Shown: in pieces, positions 52,465 to 61,214 of the stretch
How positions within the stretch are numbered: position 1 is the stretch's first letter
Layout of the letters: the number at the start of each line of letters is the position of its first letter
Assembly: GCF_020567425.1 (NCBI RefSeq)
Contig: NZ_JAJCVJ010000002.1
Coordinates: forward strand, 372,001-436,000
Direction of reading: 5' to 3'
DNA length: 64,000 bases
DNA from: Salinirubrum litoreum
GTDB taxonomy: Archaea > Halobacteriota > Halobacteria > Halobacteriales > Haloferacaceae
Notes under the pieces: generated by a model
The model's database searches: none
What the model was told of the DNA's origin: nothing
What the model saw: the letters and a program-made list of their open reading frames with translations, nothing else
Program-made: the position numbers and the translations under genes

Positions 52465-52587
52465 ATGCGAACCAGAACATCACTCACGATACTGCTCGCC
52501 GCGACGCTCGTACTGATCGCCGTCGTCCGGTCTTCGACGGACGAACCGGACGCACCGACCGAGAGAGCCGACGGACGGACACGATGA
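52465..52587 (+). CDS. 40-residue membrane/secreted small protein
   Basis: ATG 52465 follows a good GAGGAGG ribosome site and ends TGA 52587, overlapping the next ATG by 4 bp (ATGA). The product is MRTRTSLTILLAATLVLIAV followed by VRSSTDEPDAPTERADGRTR, a single hydrophobic segment with an acidic-polar tail. It is too short for most gene finders, but the ribosome site and overlap support it. Function is unknown; it could be a small membrane peptide or simply a coupling leader for the acyltransferase gene. Confidence 0.6.
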   Translation: MRTRTSLTILLAATLVLIAVVRSSTDEPDAPTERADGRTR

Positions 52588-53159
52588 TACGCTACGTCAC
52601 CGGCCACGACTGCGACATCGACGACGACGTGACGCTCGGCTACGGCGACGACGCCGGACAGACCGTCGTGGGCGACCGTGCCCGTATCCGCTCCGGTACC
52701 GTCGTCTACGGCGACGTCGACATCGGCGACGACCTCACCACCGGCCACGACGTGGTGGTCCGAGAGGACACCAGCGTCGGCGACGAGGTGGTGCTCGGGA
52801 CGAAGACGGTCGTGGACGGCACCACCGACATCGGCTCGAACGTGAGCCTCCAGAGCCGGGTGTACGTGCCGACGAACACGACCGTCGGGGACCGGGTGTT
52901 CGTCGGGCCCGGTGCCGTCCTGACGAACGACCCGCACCCGGTCCGACGGGACGCCGACCTCGCCGGGCCGACGCTCGAACGGGACGCCTCCGTCGGCGGC
53001 AACGCGACCGTCCTCCCCGACGTGACGGTCGGCGAGGGGGCGTTCGTCGCCGCCGGTGCCACCGTCACCGAGGACGTGCCGCCAGAGACGCTCGCGGTGG
53101 GGACGCCGGCCGAGCACAGGCCACTGCCGGCGACGCTCGAAGGGGGGAACCTGCTGTGA
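52584..53159 (+). CDS. Hexapeptide-repeat (LbH) sugar acyltransferase, WbpD-like
   Basis: This 191-residue left-handed beta-helix protein starts at ATG 52584, with repeated I/V-G-D units (VVGDRARIRSGTVVYGDVDI, TTIGSNVSLQSRVYV) and the loop PHPVRRDADLAGP. The C-terminal VTEDVPPETLAVGTPAEH is typical of N-acetyltransferases of the WbpD/PglD type. It is followed with 4-bp overlap by a nucleotide-sugar dehydrogenase. It would acetylate the amino group installed by the DegT enzyme at 30120. Confidence 0.88.
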   Translation: MIRYVTGHDCDIDDDVTLGYGDDAGQTVVGDRARIRSGTVVYGDVDIGDDLTTGHDVVVREDTSVGDEVVLGTKTVVDGTTDIGSNVSLQSRVYVPTNTTVGDRVFVGPGAVLTNDPHPVRRDADLAGPTLERDASVGGNATVLPDVTVGEGAFVAAGATVTEDVPPETLAVGTPAEHRPLPATLEGGNLL

Positions 53160-54532
53160 GCACCCAGACGACCGTCGAGGCACTCTACGGGAGCGTCGCA
53201 CCGGTCGCGGACCAGCGCGAGGCGTTCACCTCGGGCCGGATTCCCGTCGGCGTCTACGGTCTCGGCAAGATGGGCCTCCCGCTGGCGGCGGTCTACGCCG
53301 AGACGACGGGCAACGTCACCGGTGCCGACGTGGACCCGGCCGTCGTCGAGTGTGTCAACGACGGCCACTCACACGTCGTCGGCGAACCTGGGCTCGACGC
53401 GCTCGTCGGCGAGACGGTCGAGGCGGGGGCACTCTCCGCGGAGACCGACCCGGCCGCAGTGGCCGAGGACGCGCGCGTTCACGTCGTCATCGTCCCGACG
53501 CTCGTCGACGACAAGACGCCCGACCTCTCCATCGTCCGCTCGGTCGCCGAGGACGTCGGCGCGGGGCTGGACGCGGGCGACCTCGTCGTCTTCGAGTCGA
53601 CGCTCCCGCCCCGCTCCTGTCGGGACGAACTCCTGCCCGTCCTCGAAGCCGAGAGCGGACTCGAACTCGGCGAGTTCGGTCTCGCCTTCTGCCCGGAGCG
53701 CACCCACTCCGGGCGCGCGCTCGAGGACATCAGGGGTGCACACCCGAAGGTCGTCGGCGGGGCGGACGCCGAGAGCACGCGGGCCGCGAAACTCGTGTAC
53801 GACGAACTCGCCGACACCGACCTCGTGACCGTCTCGGACACGACGACGGCGGAGGCGGTGAAGGTGTTCGAGGGGCTCTACCGCGACGTCAACATCGCGC
53901 TGGCGAACGAACTCGCCACCCACGCCGACGCACTGGAGATCGACGTGACGGAGGCCATCGCCGCGGCCAACACCCAGCCGTTCTGTGACATCCACACCCC
54001 CGGTGCCGGCGTCGGCGGCCACTGCATCCCGTACTACCCGTACTTCCTCACCGACCCGTTCGACGTGCCGACGCCCCTGCTGGAGACGGCCCGGGCGGTC
54101 AACGACGGGATGCCGACGTACACCGCGGAACTGGCGCTGACCGGCCTGCGCGACGAGGGGGTCGACCCCGCGGACGCGACCGTCCTCGTCGCCGGGTTGA
54201 CCTACCGTGCCGGCGTCGCAGAGACGCGCAAGACGCCGGCACTCCCGATCGTCGAGCGACTCGCGGAGGCGGGCGCGACCGTCCTAGCGACCGACCCGAT
54301 CCTCGACGACACGAGCGAGTTCTCGGTGGCGGGCGCGACGGTCGTCGACGCACCGACCGACGCCGACCCGGACGCGGTCGTGCTGGTCACGGCACACGAG
54401 GAGTTCCGCGACCTCGACGTGCCGACGCTGGCCGGCGACGGCCGCCTCGTCCTCGTCGACGGGCGGCAGGCGCTGACCGAGTACCGTGGCCACGAGTCGG
54501 TGCGGTACGAGGGGGTGGGTCTCCATGACTGA
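53156..54532 (+). CDS. Nucleotide-sugar 6-dehydrogenase 1 (UDP-ManNAcA/GlcNAcA DH type)
   Basis: This 458-residue protein starts at GTG 53156. The N-terminal 30 residues precede the NAD motif VYGLGKMGLPLAAVYAE. The central dimerisation region and catalytic Cys in GAGVGGHCIPYYPYF are intact, as is the C-terminal UDP-binding region. It oxidises C6 of a UDP-N-acetylhexosamine to the uronate. The next gene is a paralogue, and the two overlap by 8 bp. Confidence 0.92.
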   Translation: MSTQTTVEALYGSVAPVADQREAFTSGRIPVGVYGLGKMGLPLAAVYAETTGNVTGADVDPAVVECVNDGHSHVVGEPGLDALVGETVEAGALSAETDPAAVAEDARVHVVIVPTLVDDKTPDLSIVRSVAEDVGAGLDAGDLVVFESTLPPRSCRDELLPVLEAESGLELGEFGLAFCPERTHSGRALEDIRGAHPKVVGGADAESTRAAKLVYDELADTDLVTVSDTTTAEAVKVFEGLYRDVNIALANELATHADALEIDVTEAIAAANTQPFCDIHTPGAGVGGHCIPYYPYFLTDPFDVPTPLLETARAVNDGMPTYTAELALTGLRDEGVDPADATVLVAGLTYRAGVAETRKTPALPIVERLAEAGATVLATDPILDDTSEFSVAGATVVDAPTDADPDAVVLVTAHEEFRDLDVPTLAGDGRLVLVDGRQALTEYRGHESVRYEGVGLHD

Positions 54533-55811
54533 CACGGTCTGTGTCGTCGGCCTCGGCTACGTCGGCCTGCCACTCGCGGTGCAGTTCGACCGCGCGGGGA
54601 AGGCCGTCGTCGGCTTCGACGTCGACGAGGCGAAGGTCGACGGCTTCACCGACGGCGTCGACCCGACCGACGAGGTCGGCGACGAGGCCGTCGCGACGTC
54701 CAGCGTGCAGTTCACGACCGACCCGACGCTCGTCGGCGACGCCGACTACGTCGTCGTCACCGTCCCGACGCCGGTCGACAGCAGTCAGACGCCCGACCTC
54801 GGGTTCGTCGAGTCGGCCGCCGAGACGGTCGGGAGACACATGCGACCCGGCACGACCGTCGTGCTGGAGTCGACCGTCTACCCCGGCGCGACCGAGCAGG
54901 TGCTCGTGCCGGCGCTCGAACGCGAGTCCGGCCTGACGCGGGGCGAGGACTTCTCCGTCGGCTACTCGCCCGAGCGTGCCTCGCCGGGCGACACCGGGCG
55001 AGGCGTGCGGGACGTGGTGAAGGTGGTCGGTGCGGACACCGAGTCGGTCCGGGAGGACCTCGCGGACCTCTACGGGAGCATCGTCGACGCCGGCATCCAC
55101 CGCGCGCCGGACACGGCGACGGCGGAGGCCTCGAAGGTGGTCGAGAACGTCCAGCGGGACATCAACATCGCGCTGGTGAACGAACTCGCCATCGCCTGTG
55201 ACCACATGGACCTCGACACCGACGCGGTGCTCGAGGCCGCCGGGACGAAGTGGAACTTCCACGACGGCTACTCCCCCGGTCTGGTCGGCGGACACTGCAT
55301 CCCGGTCGACCCGTTCTACCTCACCTACCAGTCGAAGCAGGACGGCTTCTCGCCGAAACTCGTCTTGCAGGCGCGCGAGGTGAACGAGTACGTGCCGGTC
55401 CACGCCGCCCGACAGGCGGTGAAGGCGCTGAACGACTCCGGGCGCGTCCTCCGGGACAGTCACCTGCTCGTCCTCGGCCTCTCGTACAAGCCGGGCGTCG
55501 GGGACATCCGGAGTTCGGAGGTCGACGCGCTCGTCGAGGAACTCCGCGAGTACGGCATCGACTGCACCGGCCACGACCCGCACGCCCCCGACGAGGCGTG
55601 CGCCGAGGTGTTCGACGTGCCGGTGACCGACGACCCCGACTTCGCCGACTACGACGGTGTCGTCGTCGCCACCGCCCACGAGGAGTACCGCGACATCGAC
55701 CTCGCAGCCGTGGCCGACGACCTCGGCCCCGACCCGGTCGTCCTCGACGTGGGCGACGTGTTCGACACCGACCGGGCCGAGTCACTCGGCTACCACTACC
55801 GGGAGCTGTGA
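54525..55811 (+). CDS. Nucleotide-sugar 6-dehydrogenase 2
   Basis: This 428-residue paralogue starts at ATG 54525 (VCVVGLGYVGLPLAVQF). The catalytic Cys lies in GLVGGHCIPVDPFYL, and SYKPGVGDIRSS is the standard C-terminal motif. It is closer to the common bacterial UDP-GlcNAc/ManNAc dehydrogenases than its neighbour. Having two side by side suggests either different substrates (for example UDP-GlcNAc and UDP-ManNAc) or a heteromer; this is inference. Confidence 0.93.
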   Translation: MTDTVCVVGLGYVGLPLAVQFDRAGKAVVGFDVDEAKVDGFTDGVDPTDEVGDEAVATSSVQFTTDPTLVGDADYVVVTVPTPVDSSQTPDLGFVESAAETVGRHMRPGTTVVLESTVYPGATEQVLVPALERESGLTRGEDFSVGYSPERASPGDTGRGVRDVVKVVGADTESVREDLADLYGSIVDAGIHRAPDTATAEASKVVENVQRDINIALVNELAIACDHMDLDTDAVLEAAGTKWNFHDGYSPGLVGGHCIPVDPFYLTYQSKQDGFSPKLVLQAREVNEYVPVHAARQAVKALNDSGRVLRDSHLLVLGLSYKPGVGDIRSSEVDALVEELREYGIDCTGHDPHAPDEACAEVFDVPVTDDPDFADYDGVVVATAHEEYRDIDLAAVADDLGPDPVVLDVGDVFDTDRAESLGYHYREL

Positions 55812-55812
55812 G

Positions 55813-56880
55813 ATGCAGGCACTCGTCACCGTCCAGCACCCGGCACACGTCCACTTCTTCCGGCACGCCATCGGAGAACTCGAAGACCGTGGCCACGAGG
55901 TCCACGTCGCCGCGCTCGACAAGGACGTGGCGCTCTCGCTGCTCGACGCCTACGACATCGACCACACCGTTCTGGGCACCCGGAGTGGCTCGCTGGTGCA
56001 GGTGGCGCTGTCGCAGGCGACGATCGAGGCGCGACTGGTACAGCTCGCCCGGCGACTCGACCCCGACGTGATCACCGCCATCGGCGGTCTCACGGCCGCG
56101 CACGTCGGAGCCGCGCTCGGCATCCGCTCGGTCGTCTTCACCGACACCGAACACGCCCGGCTCTCGAACCGGCTCACGTTCCCGTTCGCCGACGAGGTCT
56201 GGACCCCCGACTGTTACTGGCACGACGAGGGCGCGGACCACCACCGCTACCCCGGGTTCCACGAACTCGCCTACCTCCACCCCGACCGGTTCACGCCGGA
56301 CCCGGCGGTGCTGGAACGGCGCGGGGTCGACCCCGACGAGCGGTTCGTCGTCCTCCGACTGACCGGGTGGGACGCCGTCCACGACATCGGCGACAGCGGG
56401 TTAGACGGGCTCCCGGGGCTGGTTCGACAGCTCGAATCGCGGGGCGCGTCGGTGTACGTCACCGCCGAGGGCGAACTGCCGGACGCACTCGCCGACCGGG
56501 AACTGACGGTCGAGCCCTCGGAGATCCACCACCTGCTCGCCTACGCCGACCTCTTCGTCGGCGAGAGTCCGACGATGGCGACCGAGAGTGCCGTTCTCGG
56601 GACTCCGGCGGTCTACGTCCACAGCCAGCCACTCGGCTACACCGACGAACTGGCAGACTACGGCCTCCTGTGGGGGTTCCACGGCGACGACCGCAACGCC
56701 CGGGGGGCCGAACGTGCCCTCGAACTCCTCGACGCGGCCGACACGACCGACTGGGACGCCCACCGGGAGCAACTGCTCGCGGCGAAGGTGGACACGACCG
56801 ACGTCGTCGTCGAGCGACTCCTCGGCGACGTGGGGGCGACCGGGACGGCACGGACTGCGACCGCACGGGCCGACGACTGA
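55813..56880 (+). CDS. DUF354 protein (GT-B / UDP-GlcNAc-2-epimerase-like fold)
   Basis: This 355-residue protein starts at ATG 55813, two bases after the previous stop. The family pattern is clear: LVTVQHPAHVHFFRHAIGEL, HVAALDKDV, AIGGLTAAHVGAALGI, EHARLSNRLTFPFADEVWTP and AYADLFVGESPTMATESAVLG. DUF354 is related to the GT-B fold of the 2-epimerases and glycosyltransferases. In this operon it is a candidate for the otherwise missing epimerase or a transferase step, but no experimental function is known to me. Confidence 0.85.
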   Translation: MQALVTVQHPAHVHFFRHAIGELEDRGHEVHVAALDKDVALSLLDAYDIDHTVLGTRSGSLVQVALSQATIEARLVQLARRLDPDVITAIGGLTAAHVGAALGIRSVVFTDTEHARLSNRLTFPFADEVWTPDCYWHDEGADHHRYPGFHELAYLHPDRFTPDPAVLERRGVDPDERFVVLRLTGWDAVHDIGDSGLDGLPGLVRQLESRGASVYVTAEGELPDALADRELTVEPSEIHHLLAYADLFVGESPTMATESAVLGTPAVYVHSQPLGYTDELADYGLLWGFHGDDRNARGAERALELLDAADTTDWDAHREQLLAAKVDTTDVVVERLLGDVGATGTARTATARADD

Positions 56881-56937
56881 CCGGCCGGCGGTCGCCGATC
56901 CGTTCGTCGTGTGGCCGTCTCGGGAGCCGAACTGTCC

Positions 56938-56956
56938 CTTAGCGCCCGTATAATAA
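56938..56956 (+). promoter_or_regulatory. CTTA-N6-ATAATAA promoter element (for 56984-60047)
   Basis: CTTAG-CGCCCG-TATAATAA, ending 27 bp before ATG 56984. Confidence 0.8.
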
Positions 56957-56983
56957 GGGAGGCAGCCGCCCGCAGCGTCACCA

Positions 56984-58057
56984 ATGATAGACGCGACCGA
57001 CTCCGACACGACGGTCCTCGTGGCCGCTGCCGACGAGCCGTACGCCCCGACCGTCTGCCAGGCGCTCCGGGCGAGCGAGCACACCGACGTCCGACTCGTC
57101 GGAACCGCCGAGTCGTCGGGCGGCGTCTACGCCGACCTCGACACGTTCACCCCGACGGTACCGGCGGACCACGAGGACCTCGTCTCCGAACTGGTCGAGG
57201 TCGCCCACGAGGAATCGGTCGACGCTGTCTTCCCCCTCGGTCGTCCCGCTCGCCGGGCCGTCGCGCGAGCGAGACCGATCTTCGAGGACCTCCGGATAAC
57301 GCCGGTTGTCGCCCCGCTCGACGGGGTGCTGACGGCGGCCGACGCCCAGCAGTGTCTCGACGCGCTCACGACCCGACAGCTAGCTCCAGTCCCCGACTTC
57401 GCACAGGTAACCGACGCGGACGAACTGCTCGGCGGAGCGCGCGCACTCGGCTACCCCGAGCGGAGCGTCGTCGTCCGCCTCTCCGGCGGCCGACGGATCG
57501 CTCTCGACCCCGACGGCCTCGACAGGACGGCCGTCGACGACCTGCCGGACGTCACCATCGACGACCTGCCGGACGAGCCGCTGCGACTCCAGACCGTCGC
57601 GGCCGTTCTCAGGGCCACCACCGACACGCGGAGGATGCAGGTGACCGAGGCACTCCCCGGGCCACGCCACGCCGTCGACGCGGTCGTCCGCGACGGTGAT
57701 CTCCTCGCAGCCGTTCCCCAGACCGTCTCCCAGACGTCCGAGGGGAACGTCGTCCGTCACACCGAACCCGACGAGGCGTTGCTCGAGACGACCGCGGCTA
57801 TCGCCGACGAACTAGACCTCGAGTACAACGTCGTCGCTCGCTTCGGGACGGGTCCGGACGGCACCCGGCGACTGGTCGGGGTCGTCCCGGGACTGGACGC
57901 CAGTGTCAGACTCTCGCTGGAGGCCGGGGTGAACACGCCCGGCGTCGCGCTCGCGGCAGCCTCGGGGCGCGGGCCGACCGCCCCCGACCCGATGACGTCC
58001 GTCACGTTGCGAGTCGACGAGACCAACCACTCGCCGTCGGTGGCGACACAGCGCTGA
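56984..58057 (+). CDS. ATP-grasp-like (CarB-type) protein, probably degenerate
   Basis: This 357-residue protein has a pre-ATP-grasp fold (VLVAAADEPYAPTVCQALRA, VDAVFPLGRPARRAV) and an ATP-grasp region with VVVRLSGGRRIALDPDGLDR and VTEALPGPRHAVDAVVRDGD. At the end, where active enzymes have Glu and Asn for Mg-ATP (E-x-N-P-R), this protein reads RRLVGVVPGLDASVRL, so the metal ligands appear lost. It lies 16 bp before the membrane protein at 58074. It may be a non-catalytic sugar-binding or regulatory form; this is inference. Confidence 0.72.
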   Translation: MIDATDSDTTVLVAAADEPYAPTVCQALRASEHTDVRLVGTAESSGGVYADLDTFTPTVPADHEDLVSELVEVAHEESVDAVFPLGRPARRAVARARPIFEDLRITPVVAPLDGVLTAADAQQCLDALTTRQLAPVPDFAQVTDADELLGGARALGYPERSVVVRLSGGRRIALDPDGLDRTAVDDLPDVTIDDLPDEPLRLQTVAAVLRATTDTRRMQVTEALPGPRHAVDAVVRDGDLLAAVPQTVSQTSEGNVVRHTEPDEALLETTAAIADELDLEYNVVARFGTGPDGTRRLVGVVPGLDASVRLSLEAGVNTPGVALAAASGRGPTAPDPMTSVTLRVDETNHSPSVATQR

Positions 58058-58073
58058 GACGGAGCCAGTATCG

Positions 58074-60047
58074 ATGTCACGCACCACGTCGCTGTCCGGC
58101 CGGCTGTCGCGTCTCGACCTCGACGTTCTCGCGGCGGCGGCCGGGCTCCTGCTCGGAGTCGCGCTGCTCCCGCTCCAGTTGCTGTCGTCACAGATATTCA
58201 TCGTCACACTCCCCATCGTCCTGGTGGCCGGCTCGGTGCTGTACCTGCTCGCCGCCCGACACACGGGGACGAACGACGGACTGCCGCAGCTCTCGCCGGC
58301 CGCACAGCGCGGGCTGGTCGGCCTCGTCTTCCTCGGACTCGGCGGGATGGTCGCGGCGGCCGCACTCGGCGGCGAGCGCACCATCGTCTTCATGGACCTC
58401 GCCGGGGTGGTGGGGGTCGCGCTGCTCGCACAGACGCTGTTCGCCGACGAACGGCACCTCAGTCCGGCGGTCGTGCTCGTGGAACTGCTCGCGTTCACGG
58501 CCGTCCTGCGGTTCGCGGCGACGTACACCGCCCCGGGGTACATCGGGGTCGACGTCTGGTCGCACACGACATTCGTCGAGCAGATTCTCGCGGCCGACGC
58601 GCTCGGTGCCATCCAGGAGAGCAAGTACTACGCCTCGCCGCTGTACCACCTGCTCACCGTCGCGACGGCGACGATGGGTGGACTGTCGGTGCGGAACGCG
58701 CTGTACCTCTCGCTGGGGGTCGCGATGGTGGTCGCGCCGCTGTTCGTCTACGGCACCGCCCGCCTGTTCGTCCCGGCGCGGTGGGCACTCGCCGCGGGCG
58801 TCCTGTACGCCGTCGCCGATCAGGCCATCCGCTGGGGTATCCACCTCATCCCGACGAGTCTCGGCCTGCTGTTCTTTCTCGCGTGTCTCTACTGTCTCGT
58901 CCGCGTGACCCACGCGAGCGACCACTGGCGGGGGTTCGGCCTCCTCGCCTTCTTCAGCACCGCCATCGTCCTCACCCACCAGCTCTCGTCGTTCATCATG
59001 CTGGTGTTGCTGGGTGGCGGGCTGGTCGCGCAGGTTCTGCTCCGGTTCGACCTCTTCGAAGACGACTCCGAACCGCTGGCCTTCGTCGGGGGCGCTGCCG
59101 GCCCGGTGAACATCGCGGGGCTGGTCGCGTTCGACTTCGGACTCATCCTGTTCACCTGGTCGCTGACGCCGTACAAGGGGGACACGTTCCTGGAGACCGT
59201 GCTCAACTACCTCTACATCAACCTGCTGCAGGCGGGCTTCCTCGACGGGGTGAGTAGCGGTGCCGGCGGGGCGAGTCAGGCCGGCGCACAGGAGAGCCAG
59301 CAGCTACTGGCGACGGTGTCGGCGTACGTCACCGAACTCGGCTTCCTGTTGCTCATCTTCGCCGGCTTCGTCGGCTGTCTCGCCCTGTTGAACCGGGCGC
59401 GAGCGAGTCAGTCCACCTACGCGCTGGTCGTCGCCATCTCGGCGATGCTGTTCGTCGTCCTCGGGTTGCCGCTGTTCGGTATCGAGAACTTCGTCCCGGG
59501 CCGCTGGATCGCGTTCCTCTACGCTCCGCTCGCGGTGGTCGGGGTCCTCGGCCTGCGCCACCTCGCGGCCCGGACGCCGACGACGGTGGCCGTCGCCGTC
59601 CTGCTGCTGTTGATCGCCGTCTACCCGAACGTGATGGTGCTCTCGAACGACGGCGCGATGGACAACCCGGTGTTCCCGGGCCAGCACGAGCGCCTCTCGT
59701 ACACCGAACAGGAACTCGCCGCACTGGAGACGGTCGGCGACCTGAAGCCGCCCGACAGGTCGGAGAGCGAACTGTACACCGACGACCCGTACGGCACCGT
59801 GTGGGAGCGGACCGACACCCACCCGGCGGAGCCGTTACCGGCCCGCGACGGCCGGGTGATACCACAGGAGTTCACCGTCTACCGCAGCTACCAGTCCGAA
59901 CACGCCTCGTACTTCGAGGCGAACGCGACGGGTGAGACGGCCGGCAGACCTGTGAACCTCGACCCACCGAAAGAGGAAGTCTGCCCGCCCGCCGCGAACT
60001 ACGTCTACGCGAACGGACAGGTCACCGCCTGCACGCTCCCGAACTGA
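58074..60047 (+). CDS. Multi-pass membrane protein, GT-C/PMT-like
   Basis: This 657-residue protein has about 13 membrane segments up to residue 515, then a soluble C-terminal domain (about 520-657) with EEVCPPAANYVYANGQVTAC (two Cys). A first-loop motif, PGYIGVDVWSHTTFVEQIL, with Asp, resembles the catalytic first loop of GT-C enzymes. It is transcribed with the ATP-grasp-like gene (16 bp gap). Predicted to add or polymerise lipid-linked sugars outside the membrane; specificity unknown. Confidence 0.75.
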   Translation: MSRTTSLSGRLSRLDLDVLAAAAGLLLGVALLPLQLLSSQIFIVTLPIVLVAGSVLYLLAARHTGTNDGLPQLSPAAQRGLVGLVFLGLGGMVAAAALGGERTIVFMDLAGVVGVALLAQTLFADERHLSPAVVLVELLAFTAVLRFAATYTAPGYIGVDVWSHTTFVEQILAADALGAIQESKYYASPLYHLLTVATATMGGLSVRNALYLSLGVAMVVAPLFVYGTARLFVPARWALAAGVLYAVADQAIRWGIHLIPTSLGLLFFLACLYCLVRVTHASDHWRGFGLLAFFSTAIVLTHQLSSFIMLVLLGGGLVAQVLLRFDLFEDDSEPLAFVGGAAGPVNIAGLVAFDFGLILFTWSLTPYKGDTFLETVLNYLYINLLQAGFLDGVSSGAGGASQAGAQESQQLLATVSAYVTELGFLLLIFAGFVGCLALLNRARASQSTYALVVAISAMLFVVLGLPLFGIENFVPGRWIAFLYAPLAVVGVLGLRHLAARTPTTVAVAVLLLLIAVYPNVMVLSNDGAMDNPVFPGQHERLSYTEQELAALETVGDLKPPDRSESELYTDDPYGTVWERTDTHPAEPLPARDGRVIPQEFTVYRSYQSEHASYFEANATGETAGRPVNLDPPKEEVCPPAANYVYANGQVTACTLPN

Positions 60048-60213
60048 GACTGCGGGAGTACTCGGTCGAGAGGTACACGACTCGGGGCGGCCGGAGTCGC
60101 CCCACCGACCGCTCCGTCGCGTGCGACGCTCGCTCCGACGGTGGACGATCTCACACACAGAAGAGGGCGGACTCGTGAGCCGGCACGTCTGATCCCTGCG
60201 GAGTGTCAATCGG

Positions 60214-60291
60214 GTCGGGACGGTCCGTCTGTTCTCCCAGTCGGGACGATCCGTCTGTTCTCCCAGTCGGGACGGTCCGTCTGTTCTCCCG
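60214..60291. repeat. Three 26-bp tandem repeats
   Basis: Units at 60214, 60240 and 60266 with core GTCGGGACGGTCCGTCTGTT; one or two mismatches. They end two bases before the stop codon of the DsbA-like gene, on the side of the convergent gene end. The interval 60048-60293 has no gene. Confidence 0.85.
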
Positions 60292-60293
60292 AG

Positions 60294-61121
60294 TCAGTCG
60301 CTGTCTGCTGCGCGCTCGAACTGTCGTCGGGTCGCCTCCGGGTTCAGCGTCGGTGCCGTGACCGTGTCGTCGTAGACGACGCGCGGGAACGTCGTGACGC
60401 CGACGCGCGGGGCCCGGTCGGCGGTCGCCTGCAGGGGCAGCGTGTAGCTCTTGGACTGTATCGCCTTCCGGACCTGCGCCACGCCGTCCACGTCGGCGGC
60501 GCGGGCGAACCGGACGAGCGTGTCGGTCGTCGCCCACACGTCCGCATCCTGCGGCTGGTTCTCGAACACGTGCGCGAAGTACGACCAGTAGGCGTCGGGG
60601 TCGACGTCCCAGACGGCGAGGCCGGCGCGCGTCGCCCGCGGCGCGTCCGGCCCGAGGCTCGGCTCGCCGTTCTCGTAGGCGACGGCGCGGTACTCCAGGG
60701 TGACCTCGCCCGGCGCGACGAAGTCGTCGACGAGCGTGCCCATCTGCCCGGCGACGAACTCGCGGGTGTAGGGACACTTCCAGTTCCCGTAGAGCGTGAC
60801 CGTCTCGGCGGTGGTGCCCATCGTCGCGTACCGTGTCTCGGCTCCCCTGTTCGGGACGGTGGCCTCCGAGACACCGAAGTTCGGTTCCGTGACGGTGGGT
60901 GGCTCGGCAGTCTCCCGTGCCGCGTCTGTCGCCCGGTCGGTCGTCGTCCCGCCGGTCGGTGTCGCGTCGGTCGTCGTCCCGCCGGCCGTCGGCCCACCTG
61001 TCGTCGGCGGTCCGTCGGACTCGGCTCGGCTGACGAGACTGGCACAGCCCCCGAGGCTCGTCGTCGTCGCGACGCCGGCCAGCGAGAGCAACTGTCGTCG
61101 TGAGAGGTCGTCTGCATCCAT
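60294..61121 (-). CDS. Tat lipoprotein with DsbA/thioredoxin-like fold
   Basis: This 275-residue protein has a Tat motif SRRQLLSLAG and lipobox LGGC (Cys26), then a Gly/Thr-rich linker to about residue 75. The thioredoxin-like core has TLYGNWKCPYTREFV, the DsbA helical insert and a cis-Pro loop, VGVTTFPRVVYDD. The active site has only one Cys (CPYT instead of CxxC), so it is probably not a normal disulfide oxidase. It might act as a reductase/isomerase-type or metal-binding protein. Promoter: CTTA-N6-ATAATAA, 28 bp upstream. Confidence 0.85.
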   Translation of the reverse strand: MDADDLSRRQLLSLAGVATTTSLGGCASLVSRAESDGPPTTGGPTAGGTTTDATPTGGTTTDRATDAARETAEPPTVTEPNFGVSEATVPNRGAETRYATMGTTAETVTLYGNWKCPYTREFVAGQMGTLVDDFVAPGEVTLEYRAVAYENGEPSLGPDAPRATRAGLAVWDVDPDAYWSYFAHVFENQPQDADVWATTDTLVRFARAADVDGVAQVRKAIQSKSYTLPLQATADRAPRVGVTTFPRVVYDDTVTAPTLNPEATRRQFERAADSD

Positions 61122-61149
61122 GTGTCCTCGAAGACCGGCCTCACGCCCG

Positions 61150-61168
61150 TTATTATCGACCCTGTAAG
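61150..61168 (-). promoter_or_regulatory. CTTA-N6-ATAATAA promoter element (for 60294-61121)
   Basis: Minus strand CTTAC-AGGGTC-GATAATAA, ending 28 bp before ATG 61121. Confidence 0.8.
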
Positions 61169-61214
61169 CCGGTTACGACCGTTGTCTCCCGCGGACGGGT
61201 GGCGGGAAAGCGAC

